Positions 1 through 8,056 of a stretch of 14,445 nucleotides of DNA are shown one piece after another. The notes below the pieces were generated by a model. It had not been told where the DNA came from, ran no database searches, and saw nothing but the letters and a program-made list of their open reading frames with translations. The stretch covers positions 1 to 14,445 of the forward strand of contig JAFAZU010000392.1 in NCBI GenBank assembly GCA_019239585.1, written 5' to 3'. A program made the translations under genes and the position numbers. The first letter of the stretch is position 1, and every line of letters begins with the position of its first letter. The stretch is from Acidobacteriaceae bacterium (GTDB taxonomy: Bacteria; Acidobacteriota; Terriglobia; Bryobacterales; Bryobacteraceae).

Positions 1-156
1 CCAGCCTGCCGCATCGTGAAGCGCAACTCCCACCGCATGCTGCACGAAGCCAGACACGCTGGCCGCCTCTCCCGCTGCGATGAGGGCGCGAATCTCCTCA
101 AGCTGATCCTGCGGAAGCGTGATGGTAATCTTGGCCGTCGCCATACCGATGACCAT
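1..156 (-). CDS. Ribbon-helix-helix (CopG/ParD-like) antitoxin, C-terminus cut by window edge
   Basis: The minus-strand frame gives 52 residues running off the left edge with no stop. The product starts with a short beta strand (AKITITLP), then an amphipathic helix (QDQLEEIRALIAAG), a turn, and a second helix (SVSGFVQHAVGVALHD). This is the standard layout of ribbon-helix-helix DNA-binding antitoxins, which dimerise through the strand and repress their own operon. Two in-frame ATGs are possible, at 156 and 144. The one at 144 (MATAKITI) resembles family N-termini better. An AAGGA-like stretch at about 171-175 lies upstream. Antitoxins of this type are usually followed by a PIN or ParE/MazF-like toxin gene, which would lie outside the window, so the partner is unknown. 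The fold assignment rests on pattern recognition of a partial sequence. Confidence 0.72.
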   Translation of the reverse strand, partial: MVIGMATAKITITLPQDQLEEIRALIAAGEAASVSGFVQHAVGVALHDAAGW

Positions 157-223
157 ACCATGTCAAAGCTTCCTTCTTTACGTGCAAACGGTAAATGGAT
201 AGGGGCCTAGACGAGGTGGATCG

Positions 224-2857
224 CTACCTCGATCCGACCCGCAGCACTACCAGGGTCATATCATCGTGCTGCTCGGCTCCCGCCGCAAACTCATCTGCCG
301 CTCGCATGATATGCGCAATCATTTCTCGTGAGCAGCAATCTTTGCACTTCTGGATAGCTTCTATCAGGTTTGACTCACCCCACTCCTCGTCCGCTGCATT
401 CATGGTTTCGGTGATCCCGTCAGTGAAGAGCACGAGGAGATCGCCTTCTTCGATTGCGACTGCCGCGTCTCTGTAAGAAACACCCGGAAGCAGGCCAACG
501 ACTGTTCCACCCGTGTCAAGCCGCTTCATCTCACTACTCGCCTGGCATTTGTGGAACAGCATCGGAGCATTGTGCCCGGCATTGACGTAAACCAGTTCGC
601 GCTTTGTCGGATCGTACTGCGCGTAGAAGAAGGTCGCGTACCGATTCTGTGCGGTGGCTCCATACAACAAGCGATTGACCGTGCCCACGATGGAGGCCAC
701 GTCACTACTCGCCCGCGAAGCCTCGGCCCGCAGTGAAGCTTGCAAGCTCGCCATTGTCAGGGCCGCCGCAATTCCCTTTCCGGACACATCGCCGAGTGCG
801 ATTCCCAACCGTTCTCCCGCAAGCGGCAGAAAATCATAGTAGTCGCCGCCGACTCCGAGCGCCGGTCGGCACGCCCCGTAGTAATCAAGGCCAGCAATTT
901 CAGGCAACTGCTGCGGAAATAATCGCTCCTGCACCTCGCGGGCGATCTCTAGTTCGCGGCTCAGTCTCTCGCGGTGCGCCGTCTCCGTCCTGATTTCACT
1001 TGTTAGGTGAGCCACTTCCAGAGCCAGCCCTGTTTGCGCCGCCACCGATTGCAGCAGTCGCAAATCGGTAGGCGAATATGGCTCCTCCGATCGCTTCTGA
1101 CCTAAACTGATGAATCCCAGCAGCTTGTCCTTCACCGGCAAGGGCAGGAGAAGCTCCGAACGCAGCGCCGTCAGACGGAGGCGCTCTTCCTCCGTCATAC
1201 CGGGTGTTCGATAGATCCACGAGTTCGGATCATCATGATATACCCGTGCTGGCTCACGAGACTCGTGCAACCTTCGTACTATGGTCGCGTCTCGCGTAAA
1301 GGTAATCTTCGGCAGGTGCTCGAAACCGGTTGCGTAAGCTGGTTCGTAGCAACTGCTGGCGTCTGTCAAAACAGCGATTTGCGGCACGTGAAGCGATTGC
1401 GAGATGCGTTCAGCAACCGTAGCGAGGAGCGGACCCGGCTCAATAATGGAACGCACCTGGTCGCTCAGCTCCAATAAGATCTGCTCAGCGTTGTACGCCT
1501 CACGAAAAAATCGGCGATCCACCCAGGCCCCGAGCGCCTGCAAGATGCGGCGCGAGGCAAGCCAGATCGCGACCGCAGCCGCAATCGTCAGATACGAGGC
1601 GGTTCCAGGGCCGAAATGGTTCATCACGGCAAACGTCGCTGCGCCTAGAGCAATACCCGTGAGAATGCGCAGCGTCCCAACCCCGCGCCTCGCTACAGCG
1701 TACTGCAAACCTTGGCGCAGGACCACGCGTACGTCCATGGCCCGATGCACGAGGATCACGTAAGCCAAAGTCGGTGCAAATCCGTAGAACAAAATGTAGG
1801 CACTGTAATAGAGCCATTTGGGAAAGTACCGTTCGAGCGGTACGCCTAGGAGTCCCGAAACAATGATTAGTGCCAGAAACGGACCAATACTGACCGCCGA
1901 TCCGGCCAAGAGAACCCGCAGCCGCCTGCGCGCATCGGTTGACGATGCGGTTCGGAACTTCACAGCGAGTGACACAAACATGACCCCCACCGCCGCCAGC
2001 TTGAGCACATTGGTGAGCGTATGGACTTCCAATAGAAATCGCTGCAATGGGAAAACGGCGGAATATTTCCCGTGAGCGCCAACCCGCGCAATCGTGTCGA
2101 GGATGACGGCTGCTGCTAGGGGCACGATCAAGATCCATTTCAGCCGGTCAAGACGGCTCCACCGCGTGCTGAGGGGAAATGGTTCCGGGAAATAGAGCCC
2201 GAATAATAACATCCAAATGGTGAAGCTTTCTACAAGAACGTTCTGGTAAACCGCGCCATAATCGCGCAAGAGAGGGCGCCAAAAATCCACGCCGGGGTTG
2301 AGGAACGCTGCGAAACTGAGCAGAAAGGCGAGCAGGAGCCAAGCTCGCCCGTCGCGCGGACGAGCAGCCGCGACCCAGAATCCCAGCGCAAGTGCGAAGG
2401 CTGGCAACGCAATATAAAGCAGAAAATCAAGAAATGCGTAGACGTTCGTGAAGGGATCCGGACGGACGGCGCGAGTGAGTCTGATGTTCACAACGCGCTT
2501 ACCCTCGCCAGGAGACTGCACTTCCAGGCGCAAGGTGTCTCCAGGATGGGCTTCCCGGAACGCCTCGCCAAAGACAGCCGACCCCGTTACCGGAGCTCCG
2601 TTCACACGGAGGATGACGTCGCGGTAACGAATACCGGGAGCCAGTAGGGGATACGCAAGGAATTGTGGTTGATCGGAGTCAGGGAAAACTAGAAACGGAT
2701 ATTCGGCGGCGTTTGCACCAAACCAGTTCGGATAGCGGTAAGCCACATAATTGATCTCATAGACAAGGACTGCAACCAAAACGCAGGCGAGGGTAAGGTA
2801 TTGCGGAATCGCGCTCTGGCGATTGCGAGAACGGGCAAAAGCCGCCGTATCCACCAC
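224..2857 (-). CDS. Membrane PDZ–multi-TM–GAF–PP2C (SpoIIE/RsbU-type) serine phosphatase
   Basis: This 877-residue protein is a predicted membrane-bound sensor phosphatase. One TM helix (about 18-38) is followed by an extracytoplasmic PDZ-like region (about 65-130, with YRDVILRVNGAPV). A block of roughly seven to nine hydrophobic helices spans about 137-436. A GAF domain (about 460-615), a charged helical linker (about 618-648) and a C-terminal PP2C domain (about 650-877) complete it. The metal-site signatures of PP2C are intact: GGDYYDF (670-676), GDVSGKGIAAAL (689-700), NAGHNAP (759-765), FTDGITET (811-818) and QHDD (863-866). It should therefore be an active Mn/Mg-dependent Ser/Thr phosphatase. 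Relatives act on STAS-domain anti-anti-sigma factors, but no such target is encoded nearby. Translation begins at GTG 2857 or the adjacent GTG 2854; a stop lies just upstream. It follows the permease–phosphatase fusion gene by 58 bases on the same strand and is probably co-transcribed. The two C-terminal halves are clear paralogues. Confidence 0.92.
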   Translation of the reverse strand: MVDTAAFARSRNRQSAIPQYLTLACVLVAVLVYEINYVAYRYPNWFGANAAEYPFLVFPDSDQPQFLAYPLLAPGIRYRDVILRVNGAPVTGSAVFGEAFREAHPGDTLRLEVQSPGEGKRVVNIRLTRAVRPDPFTNVYAFLDFLLYIALPAFALALGFWVAAARPRDGRAWLLLAFLLSFAAFLNPGVDFWRPLLRDYGAVYQNVLVESFTIWMLLFGLYFPEPFPLSTRWSRLDRLKWILIVPLAAAVILDTIARVGAHGKYSAVFPLQRFLLEVHTLTNVLKLAAVGVMFVSLAVKFRTASSTDARRRLRVLLAGSAVSIGPFLALIIVSGLLGVPLERYFPKWLYYSAYILFYGFAPTLAYVILVHRAMDVRVVLRQGLQYAVARRGVGTLRILTGIALGAATFAVMNHFGPGTASYLTIAAAVAIWLASRRILQALGAWVDRRFFREAYNAEQILLELSDQVRSIIEPGPLLATVAERISQSLHVPQIAVLTDASSCYEPAYATGFEHLPKITFTRDATIVRRLHESREPARVYHDDPNSWIYRTPGMTEEERLRLTALRSELLLPLPVKDKLLGFISLGQKRSEEPYSPTDLRLLQSVAAQTGLALEVAHLTSEIRTETAHRERLSRELEIAREVQERLFPQQLPEIAGLDYYGACRPALGVGGDYYDFLPLAGERLGIALGDVSGKGIAAALTMASLQASLRAEASRASSDVASIVGTVNRLLYGATAQNRYATFFYAQYDPTKRELVYVNAGHNAPMLFHKCQASSEMKRLDTGGTVVGLLPGVSYRDAAVAIEEGDLLVLFTDGITETMNAADEEWGESNLIEAIQKCKDCCSREMIAHIMRAADEFAAGAEQHDDMTLVVLRVGSR

Positions 2858-2915
2858 GCTATCGTATCAGCGCCGGTTGGAACACTCTGCCCATTCTGAC
2901 GCAAATTCCGCACGG

Positions 2916-5900
2916 CTATTGCACTTTCATTAATACAAATGTAAGGTCGTCGTGCTGAGGCGCATCTGCCATCCAGTACCGAAGGTCGCCGAGAATTGCC
3001 GTTGACATCTCGTTTACTGAAAGATGTCCGTAGCGCCTCAACACCTCTTTTAGGCGTTCCTCGCCGAATTCTTCCTCCTGCGGATTGTGCGCTTCCGAGA
3101 CGCCATCCGTGAAGAGCATAAGAACGTCTCCGGGCTCAAGCTGCACGGCTCCTTCTTCATATTGCGAGAACGGAAACATGCCGACAATCATGCCGCCCGT
3201 CTTCAGCTCTTCAATCGCGCCGCTTCCGTGATTGCGGAGCAGAAAGGGCGGATTATGCCCTCCATTCACGTATCGCAAGCAGCGCGTTATCTCATCCAGT
3301 CGAGCATAAAAGAAGGTTGCGTAGCTGTTCGGTCCGGTGGAGGCGCATAAGAGCCGATTAATTTTGCCCGTCACTTGTGAAATCGGGATCGCAGGGTCGT
3401 CCGCCAAACTGCGCAGAGAGGCCTGCACAACCGACATCACCAACGCGGCGGCGATCCCCTTTCCAGCGACGTCCGCGAGGGCAATCCCCAACTGGTCAGA
3501 ACCGACGCGCAGAAAATCATAATAGTCGCCGCCCACGCCGCGCGCGGGCAAACAATAGCCAACGAGCTGCGCGCTGCGCACGTCCGGAGCTTTCTCTGGA
3601 AACAAGCGCTTTTGCACTTCAGAGGCGAGCGCCAGTTCCCGACGCAGTCGCTCCTGCTCCACAATGCGATCGGTCAGATGCGAGTTCTCGACCATGAGCG
3701 CCAATTGCGAGGCGACACTCCGGAGCAGGCGCATGGTTTGGCCATCAGGGGACTTGCCGTTGTCAAGCCGAACGAATAGAAGTCCGGAGATGCCGCTTTT
3801 CACAGCAACAGGCGCCACCACAGCCGGACCAATCGAACGCAGGGTGCTGATCTCCTCCGCATGCTGGCGGTTCGATTCCTGCGACCAGCGCTCCAGGGCA
3901 TCGAGATCTTCCTGCATAAACGGAAGCGCGGGATAGTAATGCGCGAGTCGGTTCAGGAGCAGGCTATCGACGGGCAATGACCAGTTTTCGTTTGTTTCCG
4001 GCACGGCGCTGATGCACCGGAACGGCTCTCCTTCCGCGCGGCGCACCAGCAAAATCGCTGCTTGCGCCGGGATGCGTTCCGTCATAATCGTCAGGGCCGT
4101 CCGTATCGCTGTTGTAAAAGAGTCAGCCTGCCGGGTGCTTTCCGCTATTTCGGCAAGCAGCGCCGCTTCGGCTGTATTGGTTCTATCAACTCCAAAGGCA
4201 GCACTGAGCGAATGTGCCGCACGCGCATAGCCGGTCCGCACACGCCACCGAATAGACTCCGGCGTATTTCGAAGCGCAATGGCTGGCGACAACAGGCTCG
4301 CGCGCCAAGCGGGTATTGTAGCCGCCAGCACGGTCGAAAAGATGACAGCGAGAAGCGACCAGACGAACGGGCTGGGCGTATTGACGCTGATATCGAGATG
4401 GTGCAGCAGCGGAGCGCAAGCAAAAACGATGGCGACGCCCACAAGCCCACCCAGGGCAGCTTTAACCAGCGCCTGTTTCAGCACAAGATACAGCAATCCG
4501 TTGCTCGTCGCACCCAGAGCTAGGCGCGTGCCCATCTCCGGAATCCGCTGCCGGACCGTATAGGTGACCACTCCATAAACGCCAAGTACGGCCAGGACAA
4601 GAGCGGTCAATCCAAACAGCAGGGTCATATCCGATTGCAGTTTGTTGCTTCCCAGGAACGCCTGCCTGCGTTTCTCCATCGTGTCGAAGTCGTAAACCGC
4701 CAGTTGCGGATCTACTGTGTGAATGGCATTCTCAACAGCCGTTAACGGAACCTGTGCGCCGGGTGTCGTTCGCAGCGCCCACTCAGCGGGAAGCAGCGAA
4801 CTCCAAGCAATCTGATAAGGAACGTAGGCGTGTCCTGCTAATGGTCCGACTGCCGGTTTCCCGGGCATATCCTGTACATCGTTTACTACGCCGACGATCT
4901 TCACTGGAGTTTTGTCCGGATCACCGCCGAATAGAACCCGCTGACCTAACGGACTTGTATGTGGCCAGAGGCGAGAAGCAACGGTTTGGTCAATCACCAA
5001 AGCAGGCGCTTTGCGGTCACCATCTGCATCGGTTAAATAGCGCCCCGCAATGAGCGGAATCCGAAGTGCCGCGAAGAAGCTCGGGCTGACAATCCGGAAC
5101 TGATGATCAAACAGCCGGACTTGTTCCTTAAACGGAATGTGGCTGACATCCTGGTGTTCGGGGACGATATTGGTATCGTAAGTGTCCCGTGAAAACGGCA
5201 GCAAGGAGGTGAACCCAACAGTTCGCGCCAGGTGCGCCGCTTCCAAAGCGCGCAACAATCGCGTTTGGTAGTCAGCTCGGGCGCTATCGTTCCCAAATCG
5301 AGAACTCGGGATGTAAGTGAAAAAGATGGTGACATCTCTTTGATCAAACCCGGCGTCCAAACCCCATAAGAGGCCGAGCCTTTGCACGCATAGTATGGCT
5401 ACAATCAGTAAGGCACAGCTCAACGCAATCTGCGCAGTGATAAACAGGCCCAATACTCGTCGCGCGCCAGCGCTTGCCGTGGATCGAATACCGTTTGTCA
5501 GCACAGCATTGGGAGAGATGCGAACGGCTTGCCACAAAGGCGCAAGACTGAACAGCACTCCGCAAAGGACGGCACAACCCAGCGTCACAGCTAAAACGTT
5601 TATATTGATGCCAACCTCTTCGGCACGCGGAATTTCAGCGCTGGCGTAGTGTAAAACCAACTTAACTAAAGCAACGCTGCCCAGCAGCCCGGCGCTTGCT
5701 CCTAGTAACGCAACAAACAGGCCCTCCGCGATGTATTGCATAGTCAGTTGCGCGATAGAAGCACCGATGGCAACCCGGACCGCCGTCTCCTGCGTCCTTG
5801 CGACCGAGCGCGCCAGCAGCAGACTAGCCACATTACCGCAAGCAATCAGAAGCAGAATAACAGCCGCCCCGAGTAACAGGAAGAACACCGGACGCACACG

Positions 5901-6680
5901 GTCCGTTGCTGCGCGTAAAAGCGGGACGACGTCGGCAGTGTGGTTCTCTTCTTCTTTCGGGTATTCTCGTTCCAATTCGGACGCAATGCGGACCATATCT
6001 GCCCTTGCCTGCGTTTCGGTGACACCGGGCTTCATCTTGGCTAGGCAGTTGAGCCAGTGGCTATCCCGGTGCGTGCGATCAAAAGCCCCTGGGTCGAGCG
6101 GAAACCACAGTTCCGCTGAGTGATTCGGCGGAAAGTGGAACCAGGGTTTTGCGACGCCCTTCACAGCGTACGGGACCGAATTGAGCGTAATCTGCTTCCC
6201 TACGATGTCACGAGGCCCCCCGAACTCACGCCACAAATGGTCCGAAATGACAACTGTGCGTAAATCCGCGGGAGCATTGCTGAACCACGACCCTGCCTGT
6301 AAAGGCACCCCCAAAGCCTGCATCAGCGACGGATTCACTCCATTGCCCTGCTCATAGCGCGTCTGCTTGCCGAAAACTAAGTTTTCGGCCTGAAAGGAAA
6401 GACAGCCCAGCGCAGCCATGGTCCGGTTGCTCCGCTCAAAATCGATACAGTTCGGATAGGACCATGAACTCTCCAATACCACAAGGCCACGGTATTGGGC
6501 CAGTACCGTCATATAGCGGTCCGGGTCTGCATACGGTAATGGCTTCAATAAAACAGTTTGGATGAAAGTATAAATGGCCGTTGTCGCCGTAACTCCAAGA
6601 GCAAGCGCGGAAGCGGCCAGGATCGCAACAGCAGGCGCATGTCTCCAGGCACGCCAACTATAACTGAAAAGAGACCACAT
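2916..6680 (-). CDS. Duplicated orphan permease (ADOP/MacB-FtsX type) fused to GAF and PP2C phosphatase
   Basis: The product is 1254 residues in one uninterrupted frame. Residues 1-805 are a complete duplicated FtsX-type permease: TM at about 16-42, a MacB_PCD-like extracytoplasmic domain to about 260, and three TMs to about 385. The layout then repeats with TM 406-433, a second external domain to about 685, and three TMs to about 797. Each half carries the FtsX signature (RTQETAVRVAIGAS, 295-308; RQRIPEMGTRLALGAT, 710-725). Where such permeases normally end (PAWRASLLSPAIALR, 790-804), this chain continues into a GAF-like domain (about 840-1000), a helical linker and a PP2C domain (about 1028-1254). 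The PP2C motifs are intact: GGDYYDF (1050-1056), ADVAGKGIAAAL (1069-1080), NGGHNPP (1139-1145), FTDGVSEAHN (1190-1199), QHDD (1242-1245). Eight TMs place the phosphatase in the cytoplasm, as needed. ADOP proteins are known for lacking a neighbouring ABC ATPase, and none is encoded here. A sensory rather than transport role is an inference. The start is ATG with a weak ribosome site. Confidence 0.92.
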   Translation of the reverse strand: MWSLFSYSWRAWRHAPAVAILAASALALGVTATTAIYTFIQTVLLKPLPYADPDRYMTVLAQYRGLVVLESSWSYPNCIDFERSNRTMAALGCLSFQAENLVFGKQTRYEQGNGVNPSLMQALGVPLQAGSWFSNAPADLRTVVISDHLWREFGGPRDIVGKQITLNSVPYAVKGVAKPWFHFPPNHSAELWFPLDPGAFDRTHRDSHWLNCLAKMKPGVTETQARADMVRIASELEREYPKEEENHTADVVPLLRAATDRVRPVFFLLLGAAVILLLIACGNVASLLLARSVARTQETAVRVAIGASIAQLTMQYIAEGLFVALLGASAGLLGSVALVKLVLHYASAEIPRAEEVGININVLAVTLGCAVLCGVLFSLAPLWQAVRISPNAVLTNGIRSTASAGARRVLGLFITAQIALSCALLIVAILCVQRLGLLWGLDAGFDQRDVTIFFTYIPSSRFGNDSARADYQTRLLRALEAAHLARTVGFTSLLPFSRDTYDTNIVPEHQDVSHIPFKEQVRLFDHQFRIVSPSFFAALRIPLIAGRYLTDADGDRKAPALVIDQTVASRLWPHTSPLGQRVLFGGDPDKTPVKIVGVVNDVQDMPGKPAVGPLAGHAYVPYQIAWSSLLPAEWALRTTPGAQVPLTAVENAIHTVDPQLAVYDFDTMEKRRQAFLGSNKLQSDMTLLFGLTALVLAVLGVYGVVTYTVRQRIPEMGTRLALGATSNGLLYLVLKQALVKAALGGLVGVAIVFACAPLLHHLDISVNTPSPFVWSLLAVIFSTVLAATIPAWRASLLSPAIALRNTPESIRWRVRTGYARAAHSLSAAFGVDRTNTAEAALLAEIAESTRQADSFTTAIRTALTIMTERIPAQAAILLVRRAEGEPFRCISAVPETNENWSLPVDSLLLNRLAHYYPALPFMQEDLDALERWSQESNRQHAEEISTLRSIGPAVVAPVAVKSGISGLLFVRLDNGKSPDGQTMRLLRSVASQLALMVENSHLTDRIVEQERLRRELALASEVQKRLFPEKAPDVRSAQLVGYCLPARGVGGDYYDFLRVGSDQLGIALADVAGKGIAAALVMSVVQASLRSLADDPAIPISQVTGKINRLLCASTGPNSYATFFYARLDEITRCLRYVNGGHNPPFLLRNHGSGAIEELKTGGMIVGMFPFSQYEEGAVQLEPGDVLMLFTDGVSEAHNPQEEEFGEERLKEVLRRYGHLSVNEMSTAILGDLRYWMADAPQHDDLTFVLMKVQ

Positions 6681-6732
6681 ACCGCAACGTCATGGTAACG
6701 TAAGCTTTGTTAAGGCGGCAATGCTGGCGAGT

Positions 6733-7506
6733 TCAACTAATGCGGACCGGTCTCTTTGCAAACAGTTGTAGCCTGCCGATCCGAACAGCCAAATCGATGG
6801 AGACATGCACGGTCGGTTCTCCTACCGGTGGCGGCAGTTCGCAGCGTTGAACTAAATTTTGCTGTAAGCGCAAAACTGTGCCCGTGTGGAGTGACCAAGG
6901 CTCGTGGTCAATATCTGCAAAAGCAGTCTGTTTGCCTACCGTGGTGTAAAGCCGGTACCGGGCCGTCAGGAAATTATCAAACGGGCCGGAGACAATCCGT
7001 TCGCCTCTTCTGATCGCAATGTCTGTTTGCGCCGGGGCAAAGGGCCGCTTTCGTCGGCTTTGATACTCTACTATCTGCTCACCGCATTGTCGGACTCGCA
7101 TCGCGGCCCAGCGATATGGCAAGTGGTAGATCGCCCGTGCTGCCAGCACTGCCAAAAGACGGTCTGCTTCCAAGGTGAAAAACCAAACTCCGCGCTCACC
7201 ATCAGGTCCTTTGACGTAAGTCCTTACGTTTGTCTCAGGAAACCGTGAGATCCACGGCGCTGCAGGAGTAAAAGGTACGCGCAGGTTGTAAAGCACGAAC
7301 GGCGTCAGCCCCACCCAAGCGTAGCCTTCGAAAGTATCGACCTGAAGACCTTGTGGCAGCATACGCCCAATGATTCCCGGCTCGTACCGCCAGTGCAAAA
7401 AGGTCAGGTTTTGCCAGCGCTGAAGCATAACGGGCCGCCGCACGGGGCGTGGCGCATACGGGCTGATCGGTTCCAAAGTCCAAGGTACCGCGACGGAAAT
7501 CCGCAC
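6733..7506 (-). CDS. DUF2071 (YqjF-like) family protein
   Basis: A 257-residue soluble protein recognised as DUF2071. It carries LQRWQNLTFLHWRYEP near residue 28, a segment reading GYAWVGLTPFVLYNLRV, ETNVRTYVKGPDG, and GVWFFTLEADR, in the family order. The family is of unknown biochemical function and is related to acetoacetate decarboxylase-like folds. The longest frame begins at GTG 7506, with a stop codon two codons upstream. A later in-frame ATG at 7428 would start with LQRW and leave about 94 bases for a divergent promoter. Homologues I recall have about 20 residues before the QRW motif, which favours the longer form. No convincing ribosome site is visible for either start. The gene is head-to-head with the Nudix gene. 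It lies 52 bases upstream of the permease–phosphatase gene on the same strand, so it may be the first gene of that operon. Confidence 0.82.
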   Translation of the reverse strand: MRISVAVPWTLEPISPYAPRPVRRPVMLQRWQNLTFLHWRYEPGIIGRMLPQGLQVDTFEGYAWVGLTPFVLYNLRVPFTPAAPWISRFPETNVRTYVKGPDGERGVWFFTLEADRLLAVLAARAIYHLPYRWAAMRVRQCGEQIVEYQSRRKRPFAPAQTDIAIRRGERIVSGPFDNFLTARYRLYTTVGKQTAFADIDHEPWSLHTGTVLRLQQNLVQRCELPPPVGEPTVHVSIDLAVRIGRLQLFAKRPVRIS

Positions 7507-7522
7507 CCGTTACCGTAAAGAG
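7507..7522. promoter_or_regulatory. Very short divergent spacer with small palindrome between DUF2071 and Nudix genes
   Basis: If the GTG start of the DUF2071 gene is right, only 16 bases separate the two divergent reading frames. The spacer contains TTAC-C-GTAA (7510-7518), a perfect 4+4 inverted repeat with a one-base centre. So short a spacer cannot hold two full promoters, so at least one promoter must lie inside the opposite gene, or the DUF2071 start is downstream. A palindrome this small can arise by chance. Confidence 0.25.
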
Positions 7523-8056
7523 ATGAAGGTCATTTCCTCCAAAGAGCTGTTAAAAACCAAAGTTTTCACAGTTGTTGAAGAAGTAGCTAATGATGGGAGC
7601 GGTTTTGAAATTAAACGGGCCATTGTCTGCCATTCCGGCTCGGCTGTCATGATGGCTGTCAATGAAAAGGATCGCATTCTGCTCGTCAAGCAGTTCCGCC
7701 TTCCGGCTGAGAAAGAGTTGTGGGAACTACCTGCCGGTCGCCTTGATCCGGGCGAGTCGGTCCTGCAGGCTGCAAAACGCGAACTCCGCGAAGAGACCGG
7801 TTACCGCGCAAAAAGTTGGGTAAAGATCGTGTCCTTTTGGCCCAGTCCTGGTTATGTGGCAGAAAAAATGACCATCTATCTCGCAACCGGCCTGACAGCG
7901 GGCGAACAGGAACCGATGGACGACGAGCGCATCGAAGTCAAATGGTTTTCCAAGCGGGAGCTCAGCGAAGCGATTCGGGCCGGGGCCATTGCCGATGCCA
8001 AAACGATCATTGGCTATTACTCCTGGCTCGATTACCGCCGCTCGCAGGCAAAATGA
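7523..8056 (+). CDS. Nudix hydrolase, ADP-ribose pyrophosphatase type
   Basis: The product is 177 residues, a usual length for NudF-type ADP-ribose pyrophosphatases, which split ADP-ribose into AMP and ribose 5-phosphate. A perfect Nudix box runs from G72 to Y94: G72, E78, R86-E87-L88, E90-E91 and G93, matching Gx5Ex7REUxEExGU and supplying the metal ligands. The following SPGYVAEKMTIYLATGL (108-124) resembles the SPG-x-x-x-E substrate/catalytic region of ADP-ribose hydrolases. The N-terminal strand block (about 10-38) fits the domain-swap part of the dimer. The start is ATG 7523, preceded by a weak AAAGAG. It is divergent from the DUF2071 gene, and its last 25 bases overlap the 3' end of the convergent ECF sigma gene. 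Other nucleoside-diphosphate-linked substrates cannot be excluded. Confidence 0.9.
   Translation: MKVISSKELLKTKVFTVVEEVANDGSGFEIKRAIVCHSGSAVMMAVNEKDRILLVKQFRLPAEKELWELPAGRLDPGESVLQAAKRELREETGYRAKSWVKIVSFWPSPGYVAEKMTIYLATGLTAGEQEPMDDERIEVKWFSKRELSEAIRAGAIADAKTIIGYYSWLDYRRSQAK

Noticed and set aside
1500..2138. A 212-codon minus-strand open frame within the PDZ–PP2C gene.
   Set aside because: It is a shadow frame, rich in Arg, Ser and Cys without recognisable domains. The overlapping frame encodes the conserved membrane region.
830..3540. Near-identical nucleotide stretch shared by the two phosphatase genes (about 830-855 and 3510-3536).
   Set aside because: It encodes the invariant GGDYYDF metal-binding motif in both genes. 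Protein conservation explains it, without a separate repeat element.
4062..4523. A 153-codon plus-strand open frame antisense to the permease–GAF junction.
   Set aside because: Its composition is random-looking and has no recognisable motif. It does not signal a broken or split gene, because the minus frame is continuous through this segment.
6690..6732. Possible sigma-70 promoter (TTGCCG, 17 bases, TTACCA) before the permease–phosphatase gene.
   Set aside because: The -10 candidate matches the consensus in too few positions to support a promoter call.
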